Below are positions 1 through 7,755 of a stretch of 9,537 nucleotides of DNA, one piece after another. The position numbers were made by a program, and so were the translations under genes. Position 1 is the stretch's first letter. Every line of letters starts with the position of its first letter. The notes below the pieces were generated by a model that ran no database searches, was not told where the DNA came from, and saw only the letters and a program-made list of their open reading frames with translations. The stretch lies in contig CAWZYQ010000147.1 in assembly GCA_963966275.1 (NCBI GenBank), forward strand, positions 1 through 9,537. Reading direction: 5' to 3'. Source of the DNA: UBA10427 sp003500135. Lineage in GTDB: Bacteria; Bacteroidota; Bacteroidia; Cytophagales; Cyclobacteriaceae.

Positions 1-66
1 ATAGAAAGAATTACGTATAATAAGTTCGTTTATATATAATTCTTTACACTAGTAGCTAAAATCGTA

Positions 67-483
67 ATGCCTTTTGGCGTGTTGGCTATAATATCACTCA
101 TAGCAATAGGATGGTATCAAAACACTTTGAACATTACCTGGCATATTTTACCCATTTTACTACTATATCCATTCTGGGGGATCATACAACAATTTCTAGT
201 CATTGGATTAATAGCCGGCAATCTTAATGATTTGAAATCAGTTAAAGTTTCCAATTATGTAATAATACTCTTAACAGCTTTATTGTTTGGCGCCATTCAT
301 GCTCCTTATTGGTGGTTAGTAATTGGAACATTCGTATTGGCCTTATTTTATGGATTTGTATATCTGAAGGCGAGAAATATCTATGTACTTGGTATATTTC
401 ATGGCTGGTTGGGAGCATTATTTTTTTACACTATAGTGAACAGAGATCCTTTTGTCGAGGTATTCGGTCGATATTTTGAATAG
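67..483 (+). CDS. CPBP (CAAX protease/Abi)-type membrane protein, short and with altered active site
   Basis: The 138-residue product is very hydrophobic, with about four membrane segments (roughly residues 3-15, 26-50, 62-76 and 83-99) and a last one near 106-124. Two of the three CPBP signature motifs are visible: F-x-x-x-H (F74...H78, followed by A-P) and a late histidine motif (H112-G-W). The first motif, normally E-E-x-x-x-R, reads Q41-Q42-F-L-V-I, so the catalytic glutamates and the arginine are all replaced. CPBP proteins process prenylated proteins or act in bacteriocin immunity; this one may be an inactive or divergent member. It is shorter than typical members (about 200-300 residues): an in-frame stop at 37-39 blocks extension, and 67 is the first ATG after it. 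An N-terminally truncated gene is therefore possible. It is more AT-rich than its neighbours (22 G+C in 121-180 against 32 in 2581-2640, hand counts). Confidence 0.7.
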   Translation: MPFGVLAIISLIAIGWYQNTLNITWHILPILLLYPFWGIIQQFLVIGLIAGNLNDLKSVKVSNYVIILLTALLFGAIHAPYWWLVIGTFVLALFYGFVYLKARNIYVLGIFHGWLGALFFYTIVNRDPFVEVFGRYFE

Positions 484-624
484 CATTCTCGCCATGTGGT
501 TCTCCCGCATAAGACGCTTAGGAACATATGCTACCTCTCTAAATATTTCCTTTACTAGTCTTATTAATGTTATATAATCAGCTATACCTTCAATTCAAGC
601 TGAAAAGAAAGCAATCCCGTTTCC

Positions 625-809
625 GGTCGTAGGGTAAGCGCCATCTGTCCTGCGACCAATCATCGAATAGGCATCCACTCGGCACACAATTATAAAAGGG
701 GAATTGATAGTTCCTTACGATGCTTTTTAAGCCACAGGCAACCATACGCTCTACCCCAACATAGAGCAGGCGCCCTCCTCCATTTTAGGTCACAGGGGAC
801 GCTACGACC
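625..809. repeat. Hairpin cluster bounded by inverted GGTCGTAG/CTACGACC, REP- or MITE-like
   Basis: GGTCGTAG at 625-632 is exactly inverted as CTACGACC at 802-809. Inside are further hairpins. GGTCGTAGG (625-633) pairs with CCTGCGACC (649-657) across a 15-base loop, with one G-T wobble. GCTCTA (748-753) pairs perfectly with TAGAGC (762-767) across 8 bases. The right end (788-809, GGTCACAGG...CTACGACC) resembles the complement of the left hairpin, so the two ends look like inverted copies of one palindromic motif. Such paired palindromes are typical of REP/BIME elements mobilised by Y1 transposases, or of small MITEs. No target-site duplication is evident and no transposase is in the window. 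A structured RNA is an alternative. The pairings are seen; the element class is inferred. Confidence 0.4.
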
Positions 810-888
810 AGGGCTTATTTTTGATTTTTACAAAATGCTATCCAGTTTGCCAAAAAAAGCGCTTTCAGCTTCTTGACTCCGCAGGGAG

Positions 889-1013
889 TTCAGACTTTAA
901 CTTTGAGCCCCTGAACTTTTGAACCTCTGAGCCCATAAACGACATTCTCGAACATTGAACTTTACTTGAAACTGTCACCCTGAACCCTTGAACTCATGAA
1001 CCCTTGAACTTGG
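889..1013. repeat. Degenerate octamer repeat, consensus about YYTGAACY
   Basis: The core TGAAC or a close variant recurs in 8-base phase. The clearest part is two 16-base units at 981-996 and 997-1012, which share TGAACCCTTGAACT and differ only at the end. An earlier block at 905-934 reads as successive octamers with TGAGC, TGAAC, TGAAC and TGAGC cores. Between them (935-980) the phase is degraded, although TTGAAC and TTGAAA remnants remain. An isolated CCTTGAAC also occurs at 5195-5202 in the next long intergenic gap. No function can be assigned. Confidence 0.5.
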
Positions 1014-1148
1014 ATAGTGTAGGGAACAGAGGCTTCATTCATCTGACATAATTGCCATTCATCCGAAAAATAGCCACTTACGTGAAAAAAACCGAAAAGT
1101 AATAATCATTTCCACTATATTCAAAAAACACTTTAAACAAATTAATCC

Positions 1149-1898
1149 ATGAGAACTATACAAACATTACTACTTACATGTATTACGCTAATCGCATTCA
1201 ACGCCTATGCGCAGGATGTGGACGAAATTATTGCCAACTATTTTGAAAATACAGGCGGATTAGAAAATTGGGAAAATTTAGAGGGAATGAAAATTGTGGC
1301 CAAAGTACCTCAGGGCGGAATGGAAATTCCTATTGAAATCGTACAGATGACGGGAGGAAAGCAATATACAAAAGTGATTGTCCAGGGTCAGGAGGTTATG
1401 CAGGGCGTTTTCGATGGTGAGGTTATGTGGAGTACTAACTTCCAAACCATGAAAGCTGAAAAATCTGATGCTGAAAGCACGGAAATGATGAAGCTGAATG
1501 CCAATGACTTTCCAAGTGAATTTATTGACTACAAAGAAAAGGGTTACACACTCGAATTGATGGGAACGGAGTCTTTTGAAGGTACAGAAACCTACAAATT
1601 AAAACTGACCAAAGAGCCTGTAACCATCGATGGCGAACAAGTAGAGGACGTGACTTACTACTACTTCGATACCGAAGCCTTTGTGCCCATTGCCCAGGAA
1701 TCGGAAATGAAAATGGGCCCGCAAAAGGGAGCGATCTCTCAAATTAAAATGAGCGATTACCAGGAAGTGGATGGTCTATATGTGCCTTTTTCAATGACCC
1801 AGGGGGTTAAAGATGGCGCTTCACAACCAATTATTATTGAATCAATAGAGTTAAATCCTGAAATAGACGACAGCGTATTTGCATTTCCAACCGAATAA
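1149..1898 (+). CDS. Exported LolA-like (outer membrane lipoprotein-sorting-like) protein
   Basis: The 249-residue product begins with a clear Sec signal peptide (basic M-R, hydrophobic core about 5-17, likely cleavage after A-Y-A at residue 21). An amphipathic start (D-E-I-I-A-N-Y-F) then leads into alternating beta strands. Strand-rich stretches at about 46-66, 71-102, 132-156 and 168-188 are followed by a D-Y-x-x-x-D-G-L-Y-V-P segment (203-213) and an I-E-L-N-P-E-I-D end (233-240). This order is what one expects of the LolA/LppX half-barrel fold, whose members carry lipid or lipoproteins across the periplasm; Bacteroidota have many uncharacterised paralogues. There is no lipobox, so it should be soluble in the periplasm. 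The stop lies 9 bases before the propeller gene start, implying co-transcription. The fold assignment is from pattern only; the cargo is unknown. Confidence 0.85.
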   Translation: MRTIQTLLLTCITLIAFNAYAQDVDEIIANYFENTGGLENWENLEGMKIVAKVPQGGMEIPIEIVQMTGGKQYTKVIVQGQEVMQGVFDGEVMWSTNFQTMKAEKSDAESTEMMKLNANDFPSEFIDYKEKGYTLELMGTESFEGTETYKLKLTKEPVTIDGEQVEDVTYYYFDTEAFVPIAQESEMKMGPQKGAISQIKMSDYQEVDGLYVPFSMTQGVKDGASQPIIIESIELNPEIDDSVFAFPTE

Positions 1899-1907
1899 AA
1901 AAAATTT

Positions 1908-4900
1908 ATGAAAAAATCATTGATTCTGGGAGGCCTTTTAGTTTTGGCCTCTTTTTCGTTCGCACAGGAAATAGTGCTCTCCGGAGATGAAATTTTCGGG
2001 GATATGAAAGCACGGCAGATCGGTCCAGCCCTTATGAGCGGTAGAATAACCGACCTTGAGGCACATCCGGTAAACGACCGCATCATTTATGCGGGTACAG
2101 CCGGTGGTGGGGTATGGAAATCCAATAATGGTGGCGCTTCTTTTACACCAATCTTTGATGATTATATTCAATCAATAGGCGCTGTGGCAGTTGATCCTAC
2201 TGACCCTGACAATACTGTTTGGGTCGGCACGGGTGAGATATGGACACGCAATAGTACGTCCATCGGAGATGGCCTTTACAAATCGATCGATGGTGGGGTA
2301 AACTGGAGTAAAATAGGGCTGGAGAATTCTGAGCGCATTAGCGCTATCGAAATTCACCCGGAAGATGGCAATACTCTCTATGTCGGCTCTATGGGTACAC
2401 TTTGGGGGCCCAATGAAGAGCGCGGTGTATATAAAACCTCTGACGGTGGCGCTACATGGGAACGCATATTATATGTGGATGAAAATACAGGATGCAGCGA
2501 CCTTGTCATGGATCCCAAAAATCCGGATATATTATATGCCGCAATGTGGGAATACCGTCGTACGGCATGGTCGTTCAGTTCGGGAGGTAATCAAAGCGCC
2601 CTCTATAAATCTACCGATGGTGGGGCCAACTGGGAGAAGATCCACAATGGATTTCCGGAGGGGCAACTGGGAAGGATCGCCATTGGTGTAGCGCCAAGTA
2701 ATCCTGATATTCTTTATTGCGTACTGGAGTCCGAAGAAGATAAAGATAAAGGATTGTATAGGTCGGAAGATGCTGGCGCTTCATGGTCACACCTCAATAA
2801 TGATTTTGGCCTCGTAGTGCGCCCGTTTTATTTTTCCCGAATAGTGGTTGATCCAAAAGATCCAAACGTTGTGGTAAAAGGAGGGTTGTTTGGTTCAATT
2901 AGCCGCGATGGGGGAAAAACCTTTAAAAACCTGGGCAATATGCACGCCGATATTCATGATATTGTTTTTGATATCAAAAATTCCGACAGGATGTATGTGG
3001 CTACCGACGGGGGTGTGTATCGTACCTGGGATGGAGGCACAACCATGGAAATTGTCGCCAATATACCAGTATCACAATTCTATCACATCAGTGTAGACAA
3101 TGAAACCCCTTATAATATTTATGGCGGTCTTCAGGATAACGGCAGTTGGTACGGTCCATCACGTTCCCCGGGGGGCATAGAAGCACGCGACTGGAATGTC
3201 GTTGGTGTAGGTGACGGTTTCAGGGTGCTAAGGCATCGCACCAAAAGGGTGTTGTACTCCGAAATGCAAGGCGCTGAAAATATCTGGCGGTACGATATGG
3301 ACAAAAACCAGAATAAATCGATCCAGCCATTGCCAGTTAAAGGTGATCCAAAATTACGATTCAATTGGAACGCCCCAATGGAGTTAAGCCCTTCTAATCC
3401 CGACCGCTTGTATGTAGGAAGCCAGTTCGTACATGTATCGGACGATATGGGTAACTCGTGGAGGAAAATATCACCCGACTTGACCACTAACGATCCTGCA
3501 AAACAACAGCAGGAAGCGTCAGGAGGATTATCGGTGGATAATTCAGGGGCTGAAAACCACTGCACAATATTCACCATAGCCGAGTCTCCTGTAAATCCCG
3601 ATGTGATATGGGCCGGTACTGACGACGGAAATGTACAGGTAACCCGTGATGGCGGAAAGACCTGGCAAAATACGACCCCGAATATTGAAGGCTTACCAAA
3701 AAATACATGGTGTTACCATATCGAAGCCAGTGTGCACGGCGAGGGTACTGCATACGCCGTTTTTGATGGGCATACGCAAAATGATATGAATACCTATGTA
3801 TATAAAACCACTGATTTCGGACAAAACTGGAAGTCGATTGTAACTGAAGATATCTATGGTTTCGCAAGAAATATTCAGGAAGACTATGAAAAGGAAGACC
3901 TCTTGTTTTTAGGTACTGAAGCCGGGTTGTATATCACAATCAATGGAGGTAAAAACTGGAGCAAATTCACCAATAATATGCCGAGTACAGCAGTACATTA
4001 CATTGAGCTTCAAAAGCAAACCTCAGATATTGTAGTGGGTACTCACGGTCGCGGTATTATCATTATTGATGATATTAGCCCACTCCGGGAAATTGACCAG
4101 GAAGTACTGGCTAAAGATGTTCATTTCTTTCAAACAAAACCGGCAATGTTCGTCGAGGAAAATGGATTTGGAGGTACAAGTACTGAGATGGAATATGTAG
4201 GTCCTAACCCGAGTCGGTCGGCCAAAATCATGTACTACCTCAAAAAGCGGCATATTTTTGGTAAAATGACTATGAGCGTGCTCGATGATGAGGGCAACGA
4301 ACTGATTGAACTGGCACCAGGTAAGTCTAAAGGGATCAATATCGTCACCTGGAATGGCCGAATCAAGCAACCCAAAACGGCAAAAGGGAAAACTTTTAGC
4401 TATGGTGGATTCACGTCTCCAAGAGTGCCGGCGGGAACCTATAAGGTGGTAATGACCAAAGGCAAAGAAACGTATGAGACCCAGGTAACCTTTGAGAACG
4501 ATCCCAACTCAGTCATTACAACAGCGGAGCGCAAATCCAATCATGAAACAACAATGAAGTTGTACGACATGAGCCAGGATTTGGCTTACCTCGTGTATCA
4601 GATTGATGAGTTTATGGCAAAGTTGGACGAAATTAGTAAAACAACGGGCGACTCAAAAGTAGTGCAGGCTACTAGTGATCAGTTGAATACACTAAAAGAA
4701 AAGCTGGTGATCACCACTGGCGACAACTATGTAGGCTCCGCTGAGCCGCAGCTACGTGAAAAACTCGGCAAATTGTATAGTAAAGTCGCTTCTGGTTTTG
4801 AAGCGCCCAATGCTTCCGAAATGGAAAACCTGGCGCTTTTGGAAGGGCAGTTCAATGAAGCAATGGCTGAATTTGACAGCATACAAAAAAAGTCTTGGAG

Positions 4901-4985
4901 TAAAGTACAAAAGGTAATGGCCAAAAATAATATCGCAAATGTGGCCCTTATGGATTTCCCCGAGTTTTTGGAAAAATACAAATAA
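1908..4985 (+). CDS. Secreted VPS10/BNR-type beta-propeller protein (glycosyl-hydrolase-like, 1025 aa)
   Basis: A signal peptide (cleavage near F-A-Q, residue 20) precedes about 700 residues of propeller repeats. At least ten Asp-box motifs of the S/T-x-D-G-G-x-x-W type are seen, for example at residues 125-133, 176-184, 234-242, 285-293, 510-518, 579-586, 633-641 and 676-684, along with related N-N-G-G (71-79) and D-G-G (333-340) forms. This is the sortilin/VPS10-like, photosystem-assembly-factor-like BNR architecture common in Bacteroidota and often called 'glycosyl hydrolase' without proof of activity. After about residue 725 a beta-rich Ig-like part follows (V-T-W-N-G, then P-A-G-T-Y-K-V-V-M), and the last 150 residues are helical and charged. 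Its role may be extracellular binding or protein handling; no catalytic residue can be named. It is the second gene of a pair with the LolA-like gene, and a strong terminator follows at once. Confidence 0.9.
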   Translation: MKKSLILGGLLVLASFSFAQEIVLSGDEIFGDMKARQIGPALMSGRITDLEAHPVNDRIIYAGTAGGGVWKSNNGGASFTPIFDDYIQSIGAVAVDPTDPDNTVWVGTGEIWTRNSTSIGDGLYKSIDGGVNWSKIGLENSERISAIEIHPEDGNTLYVGSMGTLWGPNEERGVYKTSDGGATWERILYVDENTGCSDLVMDPKNPDILYAAMWEYRRTAWSFSSGGNQSALYKSTDGGANWEKIHNGFPEGQLGRIAIGVAPSNPDILYCVLESEEDKDKGLYRSEDAGASWSHLNNDFGLVVRPFYFSRIVVDPKDPNVVVKGGLFGSISRDGGKTFKNLGNMHADIHDIVFDIKNSDRMYVATDGGVYRTWDGGTTMEIVANIPVSQFYHISVDNETPYNIYGGLQDNGSWYGPSRSPGGIEARDWNVVGVGDGFRVLRHRTKRVLYSEMQGAENIWRYDMDKNQNKSIQPLPVKGDPKLRFNWNAPMELSPSNPDRLYVGSQFVHVSDDMGNSWRKISPDLTTNDPAKQQQEASGGLSVDNSGAENHCTIFTIAESPVNPDVIWAGTDDGNVQVTRDGGKTWQNTTPNIEGLPKNTWCYHIEASVHGEGTAYAVFDGHTQNDMNTYVYKTTDFGQNWKSIVTEDIYGFARNIQEDYEKEDLLFLGTEAGLYITINGGKNWSKFTNNMPSTAVHYIELQKQTSDIVVGTHGRGIIIIDDISPLREIDQEVLAKDVHFFQTKPAMFVEENGFGGTSTEMEYVGPNPSRSAKIMYYLKKRHIFGKMTMSVLDDEGNELIELAPGKSKGINIVTWNGRIKQPKTAKGKTFSYGGFTSPRVPAGTYKVVMTKGKETYETQVTFENDPNSVITTAERKSNHETTMKLYDMSQDLAYLVYQIDEFMAKLDEISKTTGDSKVVQATSDQLNTLKEKLVITTGDNYVGSAEPQLREKLGKLYSKVASGFEAPNASEMENLALLEGQFNEAMAEFDSIQKKSWSKVQKVMAKNNIANVALMDFPEFLEKYK

Positions 4986-5005
4986 GACCTGTCAAAAAAT
5001 CATTC

Positions 5006-5038
5006 AAAAGAGGTCATCATACAGGTGACCTCTTTTTT
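5006..5038 (+). terminator. Strong rho-independent terminator after the propeller gene
   Basis: AAAAGAGGTCA (5006-5016) pairs perfectly with TGACCTCTTTT (5026-5036) around a 9-base loop, giving an 11-bp stem, and the T run continues to 5038. It lies 20 bases after the stop of the 1908-4985 gene. Because the stem starts with AAAA it could also terminate transcription from the other strand, although no minus-strand gene is seen here. Confidence 0.88.
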
Positions 5039-5242
5039 ATATACCCGACCCTAATAAAGTTCATTCAATCACAATATTTCTCCTAACCAAAACCATTTAT
5101 GAACTATTAATGAATAATGAAACTCAAGCTGTGGGGATGCCATGACCGAAGTATATGGCCCGATGTAACGGAATGTTCAGCTTTTAACCCAACTCCTTGA
5201 ACGCTGATGTGATATTGACTTCATCTCGTTTCTGATTGTACT

Positions 5243-5273
5243 AAGCATGTTATAAAAATGCTTCTTTTTCTTT
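5243..5273 (+). terminator. Possible weak hairpin with pyrimidine-rich tail
   Basis: AAGCAT (5243-5248) pairs perfectly with ATGCTT (5258-5263) around a 9-base loop, and CTTTTTCTTT follows directly. The stem is short and AT-rich, no gene ends just upstream, and the strong terminator at 5006 makes a second one unnecessary. It may be a leader structure of the GH43 transcript or chance. Confidence 0.25.
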
Positions 5274-5372
5274 ATGGAACCATAATGCACAAGGGATGAA
5301 TTCACCTTATGAGTAATTTACTATCCTTTTCCTTACCTTTAAACCAACTTGATCGACCTAAAACAAAGAACC

Positions 5373-7139
5373 ATGAAATACTTAATATTCCCGGCCTTAC
5401 TTTTTTTTCATGTGGCAGGCTATGCCCAGCACACCTACTGCAACCCGATCGATATTGACTATACTTATATGTCACTCCATGCACATAAGGGGGTAGGCTA
5501 TCGTGCAGGGGCAGATCCCGCAGTGATCAATTTTAATGATGAGTACTATATGTTCGTCACGCGCTCTTTTGGTTACTGGCATTCAACGGATCTGTTGAAT
5601 TGGACTTTCATAGAGCCGGTAGACTGGTTTTTCAGTGCCAGCAATGCTCCGGGGGCCTACGCCTTTGGTGATAAGATCATCGCACTTGGCGATCCTTCAG
5701 CAATTGGCTCGGTAATAGAAACTGACAATCCCAAAGTGGGCGACTGGAAAACCAATTATGCCGTATTGCCCATGTCAGTCTGGGATCCGGCCCTGTTTGT
5801 CGACGATGATGACAAAGTGTATTTATACGAGGAGTCGTCCAATAAAAACCCCATTAGAGGGGTAGAGCTCGATCCCGATAATATGTTCCTGCCCAAAACC
5901 GAGCAGGTCGATTTTTTTACACTCGATCCCGAAAAACACGGGTGGGAGCGCTTCGGACAAAACCACCAATCTGACCTTACCCCCTATATGGAAGGGGCCT
6001 GGATGACCAAACACAATGACACCTACTACCTGCAATACGCAGCGCCCGGTACCCAGTGGAATGTGTATGCCGATGGGGTGTATACTTCCGATAAACCACT
6101 TGGGCCATTTACCTATGCCCCGTATAATCCCGTTTCTTATAAGCCGGGAGGCTTTTTGTCAGGAGCAGGGCACGGTAGCACTGTACGTACCGGCAGTGGT
6201 GGCTACTGGCACTTTGCAACAATGTTGATTTCGGTAAATTATAAATACGAACGTCGCATTGGCATGTTCCCTGCCGGCTTTGAAGATGATGGACAAATGT
6301 ATGTCAATAATGCATATGGCGATTACCCTCACTACGGGCCTGATACAACGGTAGAAGATCATAAAAACAGGTTTACCGGCTGGATGTTGTTGTCAAAAGG
6401 TAAAAAAGTAAAAACCAATTCGGCGCTTCAGGAAAAAATCCATAAGACGGTGGATGTATCCGATGAGAACAAGCAACAACTGGAGGAGGATGATTATTCC
6501 ATTCAAAACATTGCCGATGAGAATATCAGGACCTTTTGGACGGCAGAAAATAATTCCGATTCGATTTATTTTGAAATGGACCTGGGCAGTGAAATGCTAG
6601 TCAATGCGATTCAGATCAATTTCATGGACTTCAATTCAAAAATATTTGGCCGTAAGGAAGGACTGACCCAACAATTTGTAATCGAAGTATCCAATGACGG
6701 TGTAACCTGGAAAACCCTCATTGATTGCTCTGAAGCTACCGATGACCGGCCGAATTTTTACCATGAGTTGGGGAGTCCCATAAAATCACGATATATTAAA
6801 TTCAGGAATGTTTCATTCCACAATCAATATCTTTCTATTGCCGAATTCAGGGTATTTGGAAAAGGAGGAGGAAAAGCTCCCAAATCACCAAAGGATTTTG
6901 TTGTTGAACGGCAAACGGACCTCAGAAATGCCAATGTATCGTGGCGAAGCGAAAAAAACGCGATGGGATATGTGCTATACTGGGGCATCAGGCCCGATAG
7001 ACTTAATAATTCAGTTATGATCTACCAGGGCAACAGCTATGAAATTCGGGCTTTAAATGTAGATCAGAATTACTTTTATGCAGTAGAGTCCTTCAATGAA
7101 AATGGTATTTCGAAGAAAACGAATATATTGAGTGATTAA
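5373..7139 (+). CDS. Secreted family-43-type glycoside hydrolase with discoidin and Fn3-like modules
   Basis: The ATG at 5373 gives a 588-residue protein that opens directly with a signal peptide (cleavage near G-Y-A-Q, residue 19). The longer TTG start at 5349 would put eight polar residues in front of it, so 5373 is preferred. Residues about 20-320 look like a GH43 five-bladed propeller with the expected three acidic residues: D48 in G-A-D-P-A, D138 in W-D-P-A, and E207 in M-E-G-A-W. H267 in G-A-G-H-G-S matches the central histidine. Residues about 370-497 resemble an F5/8-type C (discoidin, CBM32-like) module, ending in S-R-Y-I-K-F-R and A-E-F-R-V-F-G; about 503-588 resemble a fibronectin type III module. 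GH43 enzymes mostly act on arabinan, xylan or galactan side chains, but the substrate here cannot be read. No SusC/SusD pair is in the window, so it is not visibly part of a polysaccharide-utilisation locus. The next gene starts 28 bases later. Confidence 0.88.
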   Translation: MKYLIFPALLFFHVAGYAQHTYCNPIDIDYTYMSLHAHKGVGYRAGADPAVINFNDEYYMFVTRSFGYWHSTDLLNWTFIEPVDWFFSASNAPGAYAFGDKIIALGDPSAIGSVIETDNPKVGDWKTNYAVLPMSVWDPALFVDDDDKVYLYEESSNKNPIRGVELDPDNMFLPKTEQVDFFTLDPEKHGWERFGQNHQSDLTPYMEGAWMTKHNDTYYLQYAAPGTQWNVYADGVYTSDKPLGPFTYAPYNPVSYKPGGFLSGAGHGSTVRTGSGGYWHFATMLISVNYKYERRIGMFPAGFEDDGQMYVNNAYGDYPHYGPDTTVEDHKNRFTGWMLLSKGKKVKTNSALQEKIHKTVDVSDENKQQLEEDDYSIQNIADENIRTFWTAENNSDSIYFEMDLGSEMLVNAIQINFMDFNSKIFGRKEGLTQQFVIEVSNDGVTWKTLIDCSEATDDRPNFYHELGSPIKSRYIKFRNVSFHNQYLSIAEFRVFGKGGGKAPKSPKDFVVERQTDLRNANVSWRSEKNAMGYVLYWGIRPDRLNNSVMIYQGNSYEIRALNVDQNYFYAVESFNENGISKKTNILSD

Positions 7140-7167
7140 CTGACTTAATTGCTTAAATCGATAACCT

Positions 7168-7651
7168 ATGGTGGAAGAACCCAGAATAAAAACCTTATCC
7201 ACTATTCGATTAATCGGTCATAATCGGCGTATGTCGGTGGCCAACAATCAAACAAAAGGAGCTTTGGCAATCCTTTATGCCGCAGAAAGGAACGATCAGG
7301 CACTCGATCGATAACCACCTGTATTCCCTTGAAGTGTACGACAGTATCGATTATTTCAGGTCCTTCGACCCCACAAAAGAATTTGATAAATGGGCAGCCA
7401 TAGCCGTCAGTGAATTTACTTCTGTGCCTGAAGACATGGCCGTGCTCCTGCTGCCCGAAGGCCGTTATGCCGTGTTTTCCTACAAGGGAAAAGCCAGTGA
7501 TGCCCCACAGGTTTACCAGTATATTTACGGGGAATGGCTACCCAAATCGGAGTATGAACTCGACGACCGCCCACACTTTGCCCTTATGGGAGAGCGCTAT
7601 AAAGGCGACGACCCTGATTCCGAAGAAGAGATATGGATCCCGGTGAGGTGA
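7168..7651 (+). pseudogene. GyrI-like effector-binding protein, frameshifted by one base
   Basis: Two overlapping reading frames together make one GyrI-like/AraC effector-binding protein of about 160 residues. The frame from ATG 7168 encodes the N-terminus (E-P-R-I-K...L-I-G-H-N-R-R-M-S-V-A-N-N-Q-T-K) and then stops at 7312-7314 after junk. The family sequence resumes one frame over at 7259 (E-L-W-Q-S-F-M-P) and runs to 7651, through K-W-A-A, Y-A-V-F-S-Y-K-G, Y-I-Y-G-E-W-L-P, E-Y-E-L-D-D-R-P-H-F and E-E-E-I-W-I-P, all typical of stand-alone members. One surplus A or G in the run AAAAGG (7254-7259) explains the break. It may be a recent mutation, a sequencing error or a real frameshift site. 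Translation from ATG 7277, with AAGGAG at 7256-7261, would give a 124-residue protein without the first strand and helix. These proteins bind small hydrophobic effectors. It lies 28 bases after the GH43 gene. Confidence 0.8.
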
Positions 7652-7755
7652 GGTGCTACAGGTATTCAAGGTGATTATCCTGTAAATTATTCGATTACAA
7701 CATTTATTTTCATTTAAAACCAATATATTACTTTCACTAACCGAATCACCTCTGT

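Larger units (their letters stand above)
484..1148. other. Long non-coding intergenic region with hairpins and TGAAC repeats
   Basis: No credible gene is seen on either strand of this 665-base stretch. It divides into an AT-rich part just after the CPBP gene (484-620), a hairpin-rich GC-richer block (625-809), a short T/A-rich part containing the 10-base palindrome AAAGCGCTTT (856-865) and a small ACTCC/GGAGT hairpin (876-889), a degenerate TGAAC octamer repeat (about 889-1013), and an A-rich leader before the LolA-like gene. That leader must carry the promoter of the 1149 gene, but I could not find a convincing Bacteroidota TTTG/TAnnTTTG pair. Confidence 0.6.
4986..5372. other. Intergenic region before the GH43 gene
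   Basis: Apart from the terminator at 5006-5038, this 387-base gap holds no credible gene; ATGs near 5100-5140 run into stops within a few codons. It presumably contains the promoter of the GH43 gene. TACCTTTA at 5334-5341 resembles the Bacteroidota -7 element TAnnTTTG, but no matching -33 TTTG was found upstream, so I do not call a promoter. A single CCTTGAAC octamer (5195-5202) echoes the repeat at 889-1013. Confidence 0.5.

Noticed and set aside
905..1013. CRISPR-like array
   Set aside because: The repeats are short, degenerate and contiguous, with no uniform unique spacers and no cas genes.
3131..3577. Minus-strand 148-codon open frame inside the propeller gene
   Set aside because: It is antisense to a clearly coding gene, has no recognisable motif, and the Asp-box repeats fix the + frame.
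5334..5341. TACCTTTA as a Bacteroidota -7 promoter element for the GH43 gene
   Set aside because: The final G is missing and no TTTG lies at the expected distance upstream.
5349..5372. TTG start at 5349 for the GH43 gene
   Set aside because: It would place eight polar residues before a normal signal peptide; ATG 5373 begins the signal peptide directly.
7657..7684. TACAGG/CCTGTA inverted repeat after the GyrI-like gene
   Set aside because: The 16-base loop and lack of a T tract make chance more likely than a terminator.
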